DNA of 57,202 nucleotides from an uncultured SAR86 cluster bacterium (lineage in GTDB: Bacteria; Pseudomonadota; Gammaproteobacteria; Magnimaribacterales; AG-339-G14), in assembly GCA_902514765.1 (NCBI GenBank), contig CABXSA010000001.1:77180-134381 (forward strand), written 5' to 3'. The translations under genes and the position numbers were made by a program. The notes under the pieces are model-generated. The model had not been told where the DNA came from. It saw only the letters and a list, made by a program, of their open reading frames with translations, and did not search any database. Below are positions 9,191 through 16,789 of this stretch, in pieces (within the stretch, counting starts at the first letter, position 1; the number at the start of each line of letters is the position of its first letter).

Positions 9191-10708
9191 TTGATATTTT
9201 TTAGTTTTACAAAAAACAGACTTTACATTTTTATGATGTTTAGCATTGTTTTGGCTTCTCAAATCTATGCAAACGAATTTAAAGTTGGGTTTGCTGAGCT
9301 TCCAATTACCCCTGAGCTAATTGATGAATGGGAAGATATAAATAACGATGCTCAATTTGATTCAGATATTGATAGATGGACTGATGTGAACGGCAACAAC
9401 AAATTTGATGCCGTATGGATGGCAGGGTTTCAAAATAAACGAGCCGCTCAAGGAGTTAAAGATGACCTCATGGCGGTAACTGCCGTGATTGATGATGGCC
9501 AGACTCGGATAGGAATAATTAGCGCTGACACTATTGGGCTAATGCGAAAATTTGTACTTAGTGTGCGTGAGGACGTCCCTAAAGAGTGGGGTTTAGATTA
9601 CATCATGGTGCATGCAACACATAATCATGAAGGTCCAGATACTCAAGGACTTTGGGGACCAGGTTTTTTAAAAAGTGGCATTGATGATGGTTATATGGAG
9701 CAGCTCAAAACAGCTTTTATACGCTCACTAAAAATGGCTATAGATAATTTGGAGCCCGCAGAAATGAGCTTGGCTTTAATTCCGACTAATCCACTCACGC
9801 CTATCAAAGACAAACGAAAACCCTTCGTGATAGACGACGACATAAGAGCAATTTTGTTTAATCGCCCCGATGGCTCAATTATCGGCTCGTTAATCAACTT
9901 TGGAATTCATGTCGAACTTACATGGGATAAAAATTTAGAACTAACTGCTGATGTTGCAGGCTACTTAAGAAAAGGCATCAGCGAGGGTATTTACTATAAC
10001 AATCGGCTTGTTAGAGCCGGACTCGGTGGAACCACCTTATGGCTTACAGGAAACATTGGAGGTCTGATGACCTCAGGACCAACCGATCCAATTTATGATC
10101 CTGTTTTAAAAAAAACGCTCACCAAACCAAGTCATGCTAAAGCACGTGCATATGGATATAGCTTAGCAAACAGTGTCATAGAGGCTTTTCATACTGGAGA
10201 TTTTAAGCAGTCCCCAGAGCCATCCATAACTGTCCGCTCGACAGAAATAGAGTTAGGCATAGAAAATTTCATGCTTTCATTGGGCACTTTACTTGGCGTG
10301 ATTGATTCTGATACTAAATTCAGTCTGATGCCGCCATTTGTACGCTATCTCAGTGAAGTGGCATTTATACAAATTGGAGGCGCATCCATTACGGGTATTC
10401 CTGGAGAACTCTATCCAGAAATTGCTGTTGGAGGCATAGAAAATCCTACTGGCGCTGATTACGACATAGCTCCACAAGAGGTTCCACATTTGCGAAGTCA
10501 ATTTCCAGACAAACTTAATTTGATGGTAAATTTAGCAAACGATGCTATTGGTTACATCATTCCAAAAAGCGAATGGGATGAAGTCGCCCCTTGGATCTAC
10601 GGAGAGAATGAAGAAACTTATGGCGAGGTGGTGTCTTTGGGCCCAAACACTGCGCTTATAATTCATGAAAATCTTGTTAAGCTTATAGAAGAATCAAAAA
10701 ACAAATAA
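9191..10708 (+). CDS. Neutral/alkaline ceramidase-like secreted hydrolase
   Basis: Probably a periplasmic or secreted amidase of the neutral ceramidase N-terminal domain family, which hydrolyses N-acyl bonds of sphingolipid-like substrates. The 505 residues begin with a signal peptide. The TTG start at 9191 is preferred over ATG 9233 because it gives a basic n-region (KNR) and follows a GAGAAG ribosome-binding site. The zinc-site signature VHATHNHEGPDTQG corresponds to the family's HTHSGP block, and NFGIHVELTWDKN is a second His-containing block. Residues about 47-77 hold two EF-hand-like loops (DINNDAQFDSD, DVNGNNKFDAV) that may bind calcium. Substrate is inferred from family only; some relatives act on other amides. 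Confidence 0.8.
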   Translation: MIFFSFTKNRLYIFMMFSIVLASQIYANEFKVGFAELPITPELIDEWEDINNDAQFDSDIDRWTDVNGNNKFDAVWMAGFQNKRAAQGVKDDLMAVTAVIDDGQTRIGIISADTIGLMRKFVLSVREDVPKEWGLDYIMVHATHNHEGPDTQGLWGPGFLKSGIDDGYMEQLKTAFIRSLKMAIDNLEPAEMSLALIPTNPLTPIKDKRKPFVIDDDIRAILFNRPDGSIIGSLINFGIHVELTWDKNLELTADVAGYLRKGISEGIYYNNRLVRAGLGGTTLWLTGNIGGLMTSGPTDPIYDPVLKKTLTKPSHAKARAYGYSLANSVIEAFHTGDFKQSPEPSITVRSTEIELGIENFMLSLGTLLGVIDSDTKFSLMPPFVRYLSEVAFIQIGGASITGIPGELYPEIAVGGIENPTGADYDIAPQEVPHLRSQFPDKLNLMVNLANDAIGYIIPKSEWDEVAPWIYGENEETYGEVVSLGPNTALIIHENLVKLIEESKNK

Positions 10709-10714
10709 ATATTA

Positions 10715-10760
10715 GTCACGGTAGAGTAATTACAACAGTAAATCAGATTCAGCCAGTGAC
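10715..10760. repeat. TCACGG-type repeat with inverted partner after the ceramidase-like gene
   Basis: TTAGTCACGGTAGA at 10712-10725 matches TTAGTCACGGCAGA at 9139-9152 with one mismatch, so the ceramidase-like gene has related sites on both sides. GTCAC at 10715-10719 and GTGAC at 10756-10760 are inverted, allowing a hairpin in the spacer before the DUF805 gene. Confidence 0.4.
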
Positions 10761-10823
10761 GGCATTATTGACTAAGAGGGCTCTTTAGGGCTAATGTAAA
10801 AGTTTTAACATTAAGGAATAATT

Positions 10824-11219
10824 ATGGGCTTTATAGAATCTACAGAATCAGCTTTTAGGAAATTTTTTGTTTGGAAAGGAAGAGCTTCTAGATCAGAATT
10901 TTGGTGGTTTTATCTTTTTTATCTTTTAGGCTCAATGGTCACGACCCTAGTAGATTTAATCTACGGCGTGCCTGTTCTAAATACAGTCTTTATTCTGGCA
11001 ACCTTTTTCCCATTTATCAGTGTCACAATAAGAAGGTTTCACGACACAGGGCATTCTGGGTGGTGGTATTGGATCATCTTTTTGCCGATAGTCATCTATA
11101 GCTACGAAGGCAGGAACCACAAAGTTTTAATGCCTATATTTGGGTTTATGTACGCCATTAAATTGCTTTTTACATTAAGCGAAGAAGGTGAGAATCAATT
11201 TGGATCAAGCCCTCTGTAA
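10824..11219 (+). CDS. DUF805 family inner-membrane protein (copy 1)
   Basis: Membrane protein of 131 residues in the DUF805 (YhaH-like) family. The signature FVWKGRASRSEFWWFYLF at the N-terminus and TIRRFHDTGHSGWWYW in the middle are diagnostic, with three or four hydrophobic spans. A GGAA ribosome-binding site precedes the ATG. Molecular function is unknown for the family. A second copy lies at 16267-16635; the two differ widely outside the signatures, so this is not a recent duplication. Confidence 0.88.
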   Translation: MGFIESTESAFRKFFVWKGRASRSEFWWFYLFYLLGSMVTTLVDLIYGVPVLNTVFILATFFPFISVTIRRFHDTGHSGWWYWIIFLPIVIYSYEGRNHKVLMPIFGFMYAIKLLFTLSEEGENQFGSSPL

Positions 11220-11295
11220 CAACTTAGTATTCACTTTTGTGAACAAAATCTGGACCGCGGAATAAGCTCATTTAATTTTTACAAGGAGAGATCTG

Positions 11296-11697
11296 ATAGA
11301 AAAAACTTTCATCACTTCCGGCAGGATTCTATTAGGCTTATATTTTTTGCTTCCAGGGATCTCTAAAATTCCAGCTTATGCAGCTACAGCTGAATACATG
11401 CTGCTTCACAATATTCCTTTAGCAAGTATTCTCTTGCCAATCACAATAGTCTTGCAATTGTTTTTAGGAACTGCACTCATCATAGGCTATCGCATAAAAG
11501 AAGCTGCTTTGATTCTTGCTGCATTGACCATTTTCATTAATATCGGTGTGCACGATTTTTGGAATGAGTATCCGAATACAGATGCAGGACACGAAACTCA
11601 GAACTTTGTTAAGAATTTAGGAATCTTTGCTGGTTTGATAGCGCTCAGTGCAGCTCATAAAGTTAGCCAATGGAAACTTTTTCCTAACGCTAAATAA
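11296..11697 (+). CDS. DoxX-like membrane protein with a non-standard start codon
   Basis: Four-span inner-membrane protein of the DoxX type. The pattern (R)ILLGLYFLLPGISKIP...YMLLHNIPLASILLPITIVLQLFLG is characteristic. The conserved N-terminal helix begins upstream of the first standard start (TTG 11347). In frame back to the stop at 11263 there is no ATG, GTG or TTG. A strong ribosome-binding site AAGGAGAG (11283-11290) is followed by CTG 11293 and ATA 11296; ATA has the better spacing (7 nt from GGAG) and is used here, giving about 133 residues. Starting at 11347 would cut the first helix in half. Either an unusual start is used or an ATG has mutated. Confidence 0.7.
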   Translation: MEKTFITSGRILLGLYFLLPGISKIPAYAATAEYMLLHNIPLASILLPITIVLQLFLGTALIIGYRIKEAALILAALTIFINIGVHDFWNEYPNTDAGHETQNFVKNLGIFAGLIALSAAHKVSQWKLFPNAK

Positions 11698-11732
11698 AAA
11701 ACGACTGGTCTTAAAAAACCTTTATTAAATTT

Positions 11733-13145
11733 TTATTTTGCCAAACTTTTCCAATTTGAATTTTGTTCAAGCTGAAAACTCAGTTTGAGTAGCAGCCTAT
11801 CTTCTCCCAAGCGACTTGAAAGCTGAATTCCTATAGGCAGACCTTTTGAGTCTGTGCAGCATGGCAAAGTAATAGCAGGCGCACCCGATATGTTTTGATA
11901 CTTTGTGAATGGAAGAAAATCATTAATTCTTTCCCAATGTTCTTGCCCGCTAACCTCGGGGCCAAAAAATCCTAGCTTTGGGACTGTAGTACCAAGAGTA
12001 GGGGTTAAAAGGATATCGAAATTTTGCATAAAAATTTCGTATTGAGACACGAAACGTCTTAGACGCCAAAATGCTGCAGGAATTTTATGAATGTTTTTCC
12101 AATGACGAGCTATAAGATATTTTGGCCATTGCTCTAATTGCGTATGATCAAATTTCGGGCTGAGTTCCTTGCCTACAGAATATCTTATTAAGAAACCAAA
12201 GTGAGCCCACAACAACCAAAAATCTTCATCAAATTTGCTATAAAAAGGATTAGATATCATTTCAACTTCGTGGCCAAGAGAATCGCATAGCCTAGCAACA
12301 TCATGAGTTGCATGAACCAACTCGCCAGAACTATTTTCACCGAGACAATTTTCTGTCAATACCGCAATTTTTAACTTTTCAGGAAATGACTCCGAGATGT
12401 TGCCTATTGGCGGATATTCATCAGCTGGAATGTTTTTTTCAATTTCGGAATGAAATGTCCATGTATCTCTTACAGATCTCGTAACAACACCATCATGCAA
12501 GATGTTTGCAGGCAAGTAACCAGGCACCTCTTTATCTTTGATTCGGCCTCTAGATGCTTTAAGTCCGACTAATCCGCAACATGATGCAGGTATTCGAATA
12601 GAACCAGCTCCATCATTTGCATGAGCTATAGGAATAACTCCGGCAGCGACCAATGCAGAACTTCCCCCAGATGATCCGCCAGTAGAATAAGCTGTGTTCC
12701 ATGGATTACAAGTTGCTCCAAATCGTAAGCTCTCAGTAGTTCCAGTTAAGCCAAACTCAGGAGTAGTCGTGGTCCCTAGGCAATTAAGACCAGTGCCTAT
12801 AATCTGTTTTGCTGCTTTTGAATATTTATCTGAAGACTCTCCTGGAAGACTTCTGCTCCCTAAATACAAAGGAAGATTTGGCACTTCATCAGTATCTTTA
12901 ATAAAAGTTGGTACGCCTTGAAAAAATCCAGAAAAAGACTTTTCTGAATTTGCTTGAGCTTCATCAAAATTTTCTACAGCAATGGCATTCAGTTTTGGAT
13001 TCACTGTCTTGGCGCGCTTTATTGCATCTCGTGTAACAGTTTTAGCATCCAATTCACCTTTTAGTATCTTCTCAGCAATCCCAATAGCATCATCTTCACC
13101 AAGTGAATCATCTTGAAAAGCACTAACGTTAATTTCTGAATCCAT
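11733..13145 (-). CDS. Amidase signature family hydrolase
   Basis: Enzyme of 470 residues that hydrolyses carboxylic amides with the Ser-cisSer-Lys triad. The Lys is in the TFIKDTDEV segment, and the Gly/Ser-rich loop reads GGSSGGSSALVAAG, with the nucleophile in the GSIRIPASCCGLVGLKAS block. The C-terminal LPIGIQLSSRLGEDRLL is also typical. It is not GatA: no gatC or gatB is nearby and the sequence is closer to stand-alone amidases. Substrate unknown. It is transcribed toward the DoxX-like gene, with 35 nt between the two stops. Confidence 0.88.
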   Translation of the reverse strand: MDSEINVSAFQDDSLGEDDAIGIAEKILKGELDAKTVTRDAIKRAKTVNPKLNAIAVENFDEAQANSEKSFSGFFQGVPTFIKDTDEVPNLPLYLGSRSLPGESSDKYSKAAKQIIGTGLNCLGTTTTPEFGLTGTTESLRFGATCNPWNTAYSTGGSSGGSSALVAAGVIPIAHANDGAGSIRIPASCCGLVGLKASRGRIKDKEVPGYLPANILHDGVVTRSVRDTWTFHSEIEKNIPADEYPPIGNISESFPEKLKIAVLTENCLGENSSGELVHATHDVARLCDSLGHEVEMISNPFYSKFDEDFWLLWAHFGFLIRYSVGKELSPKFDHTQLEQWPKYLIARHWKNIHKIPAAFWRLRRFVSQYEIFMQNFDILLTPTLGTTVPKLGFFGPEVSGQEHWERINDFLPFTKYQNISGAPAITLPCCTDSKGLPIGIQLSSRLGEDRLLLKLSFQLEQNSNWKSLAK

Positions 13146-13272
13146 TTCTCTCTATATAAATATAAACCCAATTTACTATAATGGATGCCTAGCTTGAGGA
13201 AATAAAGCAAAAAATTAGATATGTCTGAAATTAAACAGAACATTAGCAAAAAAGATTTCAGCAAAAGATTCA

Positions 13273-13671
13273 GTGATACTTAGTAAATTATTAATTTTTC
13301 TTAGTCTTTTTTTTGTCGATTTTATTAAGGGCGCCGAAGTAAATTCTTGGGAGTGCGGAAACTTTGAAGGCGCAAATATTATTGGCGATGGCGAAATTTA
13401 TCTTGGAAAACTTGGACCAAATTGGTTAACAGATTCCATATTTAACACTTCATCTGAGTATGCAAGCACTTGGTCATCTGAGAGCATATTCAATGATAGA
13501 AGTAAGTTTGGTGATTCTTATTCAGATACATCTGTTTTTAATGATCGTGCTAGCAATCCTCCTAAAATAATCTCAAACTCGCTTATAGTTGGACTTCTTT
13601 CAATAGGCCCATCATGGGATAACGAACGATTTTCTCCTTACGATTTTAAATACACTTGTGATTGGGATTAA
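13273..13671 (+). CDS. Secreted protein with 16-residue SIFN-type tandem repeats
   Basis: A 132-residue protein with a signal peptide (cleavage likely near residue 20-21, KGA). Starting at residues 55, 71 and 87 it has three units of period 16: SIFNTSSEYASTWSSE, SIFNDRSKFGDSYSDT and SVFNDRASNPP. Cys 28 and Cys near the C-terminus (YTCDWD) could pair. I recall similar SI(F/W)N...YGS.YS repeats ending in PP in unannotated bacterial exported proteins, but no function. The start is GTG at 13273; no strong ribosome-binding site is visible. Confidence 0.65.
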   Translation: MILSKLLIFLSLFFVDFIKGAEVNSWECGNFEGANIIGDGEIYLGKLGPNWLTDSIFNTSSEYASTWSSESIFNDRSKFGDSYSDTSVFNDRASNPPKIISNSLIVGLLSIGPSWDNERFSPYDFKYTCDWD

Positions 13672-13766
13672 GAAATAACAAGAAAATTTGACCGATATTA
13701 AAAAGAATTCTCCTCAGACAAATTGAAAATTATTTTAGAATTCATCTGAGAAGAACTTAGTAATTT

Positions 13767-14129
13767 TTAATTTAGATTATATTTGAAATTAACTTGAAAA
13801 TTATTTTCAGGCAATCTTAGATCGCTTGAATTAAAAGAATTTAATTTTTCATTTGAGTCATTAATAAAGTTGACTTCAAACCTACTTGTTTTAGAAAAAT
13901 TTTTAACTAGAACCTCACTTTTTTCTTCATTTTGGTCTCCTTTATCCCTTGTAAAGTAATAGGCTAGTCCTCCGACGAGAGCAATGACTCCTGCTATGAC
14001 CAATCCATCGCTTCCACCATAACCGCCACCGCCGGAATTATTATTGTTTGTTTCATTGCCACCTTCGCCTGTGTAAGCAAAGCTGAGTTGCGATATAGCT
14101 AAGCCAAGTGTCAATATAAATACTTTCAT
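13767..14129 (-). CDS. Exported protein with Gly/Asn-rich linker and one membrane span
   Basis: A 120-residue protein with a signal peptide (MKVFILTLGLAISQLSFA), then an Asn/Gly-rich stretch (residues about 22-40), a hydrophobic span (GLVIAGVIALVGGLAYYF, about 44-61) and a charged C-terminal region with no Cys. A good AAGGAG ribosome-binding site lies before the ATG. No family recognised. The layout (cleaved signal, flexible linker, helix, soluble tail) suggests a bitopic envelope protein. It converges with the SIFN-repeat gene. Confidence 0.6.
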   Translation of the reverse strand: MKVFILTLGLAISQLSFAYTGEGGNETNNNNSGGGGYGGSDGLVIAGVIALVGGLAYYFTRDKGDQNEEKSEVLVKNFSKTSRFEVNFINDSNEKLNSFNSSDLRLPENNFQVNFKYNLN

Positions 14130-14430
14130 ACTTTTCTCCTTACTGTTGATGATTAAATCCTTGGAATTATATGATTCCGTTTTAGCATCCTTCTTTTAAA
14201 TCGCGGCAATAGGATCAAATTACGATTAAATTATTTTAAATCTAAACAAAATTTATATAAGGAAAAGTTAAAAAGTTATTTATATTTATAACTTTATGAA
14301 ATAAGAATGATGACATCTGAAAAGAAGTAATCTAAAAAAATTTTTAGAATTTTTTCTCTTTGAAATTAAATTCACTTCCAGTCGCTTAGGCCGCTCTGAA
14401 GCTACAAGAAAGGAAAAGGTTGTGACTAAA
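14130..14430. other. Non-coding stretch with AT-rich hairpins
   Basis: About 300 bases without a credible gene. It holds an 8-bp inverted repeat (AAAGTTAT 14272-14279, ATAACTTT 14288-14295) and a hairpin TCTAAAAA/TTTTTAGA (14331-14348) followed by a T-rich run. The second could end transcription of the DUF4177 operon that enters from the right, but its A/T-only stem makes that uncertain. An open frame across 14286-14516 looks spurious. Confidence 0.4.
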
Positions 14431-14745
14431 TTATTTCTGAAATAATTCCTCAAGTTTTTCTTGAGAAATTTTTGAACAAATACCAGCTCCCTCCCAATAT
14501 GTATCATCGGTTCCAAAAAGCGATCTAAAATTTATTTCTTGCTTTTGTCGATATACAAAGGAGTGAATGAGGTTACAGTTAATTGATTTGGCATGTTTCG
14601 CCATTTCAAATTTTAAGTCCCCGAGGTTTTTAAGCATCGCATGGCCCAAAATGCCATCCAGTTTTGTATTTAAATGTTCTATATCTTCAACAGAATCTAA
14701 TTCAGATTCTGTAAAATAGACTTCATTCTTTTCAGTTATCCGCAT
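14431..14745 (-). CDS. Conserved-looking hypothetical protein (104 aa)
   Basis: No family recognised. The protein is soluble, without signal peptide or membrane span; the middle reads AKHAKSINCNLIHSFVYRQKQEI and the end FGTDDTYWEGAGICSKISQEKLEELFQ. The alternation of short strands and Cys/Trp-containing turns resembles small alpha/beta proteins that sense or bind a ligand, but this is not an assignment. It follows the DUF4177 gene by 8 nt on the same strand, so the two are probably co-transcribed. Confidence 0.6.
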   Translation of the reverse strand: MRITEKNEVYFTESELDSVEDIEHLNTKLDGILGHAMLKNLGDLKFEMAKHAKSINCNLIHSFVYRQKQEINFRSLFGTDDTYWEGAGICSKISQEKLEELFQK

Positions 14746-14753
14746 ACTTAACT

Positions 14754-14945
14754 TTATTTGTCTCTTTCAAAAACAACAATCATTTCTTCTCTTGCACCCG
14801 TTAATCCCGGAATGGTTGCTGTTGCTATGGAAACTACTTCCCATCCTTCTTCCGCATAAGCATTGATCCCTTCTTCTAGTTTTTCGGGATCAAATTTTGA
14901 ACTTAACCATTTATCTTTTTGTGACATTACTTTATATTCTTTCAT
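14754..14945 (-). CDS. DUF4177 domain protein
   Basis: A 63-residue protein matching the DUF4177 pattern: an N-terminal EYKVM strand, a helix (LEEGINAYAEEGWEVVSIATA) with the diagnostic EEGWEVVS, and a final strand MIVVFER. A strong GAGGAG ribosome-binding site precedes the ATG. Family function unknown; small DUF4177 proteins often stand beside membrane or regulatory genes. First gene of a two-gene minus-strand unit. Confidence 0.85.
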   Translation of the reverse strand: MKEYKVMSQKDKWLSSKFDPEKLEEGINAYAEEGWEVVSIATATIPGLTGAREEMIVVFERDK

Positions 14946-14985
14946 GTTAATCTCCTCAAATATTTAAAATCTCAGAATACCACAA

Positions 14986-16191
14986 ATGACAATGTCTAAC
15001 TTTACCGTTAACAACGCAAGTACTTTAAAGTTGCCTCAAGTAAATTGGCCTGACAAAACATCAAATCCAACAAAATTCTTTAAGGATCTTAAATATGCTT
15101 TATCAGAATATGGATTTATGGTTTTAACAAATGCCCCGGGATTATCAGATGATTTTCAAAAAAAGGCATTTTCCGAAGTAAGAGGATTTTTTAATTCATC
15201 TAGAGAGTTAAAAAAAACAGCATATATTGCAAAAACACCTTATTTCAGGGGCTACAGTCTGCCAACTCCACCTGATAGCGGCTTTGGGCAAGTAATCGAA
15301 GCTTTTCAATATGGGTTCGAGCAAGAACCTTTTTGCGAACATGACGATAAAACTCAACCTATTCACCGCCGCCTTTTTCGTGGTCCAAATACTTGGCCAG
15401 ACGCCGAAGCATTTCCTGGTTTTAGGCCTTTGATTGACGATTTAAACTCTCGCTATCATCGCTTAACTCATTTGCTTGGCGAAGCCATAGTTGAATCTTT
15501 AGGTCAGGATGTATCAGCATTTCATAAATACTTTGATTTCGAAGATCCTGATTTGGCAGCAAGTCTAAATCATAATTACAGCATTGCAGCATATGCAGAA
15601 GAAGACAGAGACAAGGTAAGAAAAGAATATGATAAGTTCAACAGCAATAAGGTAGGGGCGCACATTGATGGCCCTCCTTTCATAGCTTTATTAATTAACG
15701 ATCGTCCTGGACTACAAGTAATAGCAGCTGAGGGAAAGTGGATTGATGCGCCGGTCACTTGCAGGACAGGACCTGGAGATTATCACGTTCCTGTAATTCC
15801 AGGGTCAGTTATAGTGAATACAGGAGGAACTTTGATGCATTTAAGCGAAGGTAAATATTCTGCAACTCTTCATAGAGTCAATACCACCTTGATACCTGAA
15901 GGCGAGACTCGAATTTCAATGCCTTATTTTTTAATTCCTAAAATGGAAGGAGATTTAATTCCTTTTGGCACCTCAAAGGTTGAAGCAGTTGGCGCTGGTG
16001 GATATGAGTCAGGTCGCGATAGAGGCGCAAATGCAAGTGTAAATAGAATGGGCACTTTCCCACAGGTGACCAGACGTTGGTGGGCAGAAGAATTTGTTGA
16101 ACTAAGCCAAAAACAACGAGACGAAGTTAAGGCTGAAACTCAAGCTGCTATAAAACTGGCTAAGGAAAGAGGGGAAAGATTCAAAAAATGA
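14986..16191 (+). CDS. Fe(II)/2-oxoglutarate-dependent oxygenase, isopenicillin-N-synthase-like
   Basis: Cytosolic non-haem iron oxygenase of 401 residues. An N-terminal DIOX_N-type region (DLKYALSEYGFMVLTNAPG) precedes the double-stranded beta-helix. The iron triad is His226-x-Asp228 (VGAHIDGPP) and distal His296 (ATLHRVN). Arg309-x-Ser311 (TRISMPYF) should bind the 2-oxoglutarate carboxylate. Family members hydroxylate or desaturate small molecules; the substrate is unknown. ATG 14986 is used; ATG 14992 is an equally possible start. It opens a plus-strand oxidative gene run. Confidence 0.9.
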   Translation: MTMSNFTVNNASTLKLPQVNWPDKTSNPTKFFKDLKYALSEYGFMVLTNAPGLSDDFQKKAFSEVRGFFNSSRELKKTAYIAKTPYFRGYSLPTPPDSGFGQVIEAFQYGFEQEPFCEHDDKTQPIHRRLFRGPNTWPDAEAFPGFRPLIDDLNSRYHRLTHLLGEAIVESLGQDVSAFHKYFDFEDPDLAASLNHNYSIAAYAEEDRDKVRKEYDKFNSNKVGAHIDGPPFIALLINDRPGLQVIAAEGKWIDAPVTCRTGPGDYHVPVIPGSVIVNTGGTLMHLSEGKYSATLHRVNTTLIPEGETRISMPYFLIPKMEGDLIPFGTSKVEAVGAGGYESGRDRGANASVNRMGTFPQVTRRWWAEEFVELSQKQRDEVKAETQAAIKLAKERGERFKK

Positions 16192-16266
16192 AAGATCATA
16201 TAAAGAATGTCTTTCTTTTTTATAAGTAAAGCGTTTACAATATTTTAAAATATTTGGGAGAAAATT

Positions 16267-16635
16267 ATGTTTGAAGCATTAAAAAACTACGCGGACTTTA
16301 ACGGTCGTGCACGCAGAAAAGAATACTGGTTGTTTTATCTATTTGTAATTCTTGGATACATAGTAACAGCAGTTATAGATCTTATGACAGGAACCCTTGA
16401 TGAAATGTCTGGAGTTGGAATTTTATCAGGATTATTTTTCTTGGGTGTCATTATTCCAAATTTGGCTGTAACGATTAGACGGCTTCATGATCAAGACAGA
16501 AGCGGCTGGTGGATACTTATTGGAGTTATTCCTTTGGTTGGACCATTAGTTTTATTTGTTTTCATGTGCTTACCAGGCACTACTGGAGATAATCGCTTCG
16601 GAGCAGATCCAATCTTAAGCGAAAACTTTTCTTAA
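16267..16635 (+). CDS. DUF805 family inner-membrane protein (copy 2)
   Basis: 122 residues with the family signatures ADFNGRARRKEYWLFYLFVILGY near the start and TIRRLHDQDRSGWWIL in the middle, ending with GDNRFGADP. About three to four membrane spans. A GGGAG ribosome-binding site lies 8 nt before the ATG. Unlike copy 1 it has the GxNRFGxDP C-terminal motif typical of the YhaH group. Function unknown. A perfect 10-bp hairpin follows immediately. Confidence 0.9.
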   Translation: MFEALKNYADFNGRARRKEYWLFYLFVILGYIVTAVIDLMTGTLDEMSGVGILSGLFFLGVIIPNLAVTIRRLHDQDRSGWWILIGVIPLVGPLVLFVFMCLPGTTGDNRFGADPILSENFS

Positions 16636-16640
16636 AAAAA

Positions 16641-16664
16641 ATGTGCATGCTTAGGCATGCACAT
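16641..16664. terminator. Perfect 10-bp hairpin after the DUF805 gene
   Basis: ATGTGCATGC (16641-16650), loop TTAG, GCATGCACAT (16655-16664). Seven A residues precede it, and TAAGCTAG rather than a T-run follows. On the plus strand it is a strong 3' hairpin without a U-tract; on the minus strand it has the shape of an intrinsic terminator. It probably ends or protects the 3' end of the DUF805 transcript. Confidence 0.55.
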
Positions 16665-16742
16665 TAAGCTAGATAATCTCTTTTTGAGTCCATCAGTCTA
16701 ATAGATTTTTAAATCTAAAAAAGAAAGTTCTAAATTAATTTA

Positions 16743-16771
16743 TTGCACATACTTTTTCCTGTTGATAATCT
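16743..16771 (+). promoter_or_regulatory. Candidate sigma-70 promoter for the GMC oxidoreductase
   Basis: TTGCAC at 16743-16748, 17 nt, then TAATCT at 16766-16771 (or GATAAT at 16764-16769 with a 15-nt spacer). It lies 18-25 nt upstream of the ATG, downstream of the hairpin at 16641. Only a consensus match by eye. Confidence 0.35.
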
Positions 16772-16789
16772 CCTAGACGGAGAGAAATT

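Noticed and set aside
13221-13283. 20-codon frame before the SIFN-repeat gene (MSEIKQNISKKDFSKRFSDT)
   Set aside because: No ribosome-binding site, overlaps the next start, and nothing supports it beyond an ATG and a stop.
14286-14516. 76-codon minus-strand frame over the spacer and the end of the 104-residue gene
   Set aside because: Overlaps a better frame with an operon context, and is basic, Phe/Leu/Arg-rich and low in structure, typical of AT-rich chance frames.
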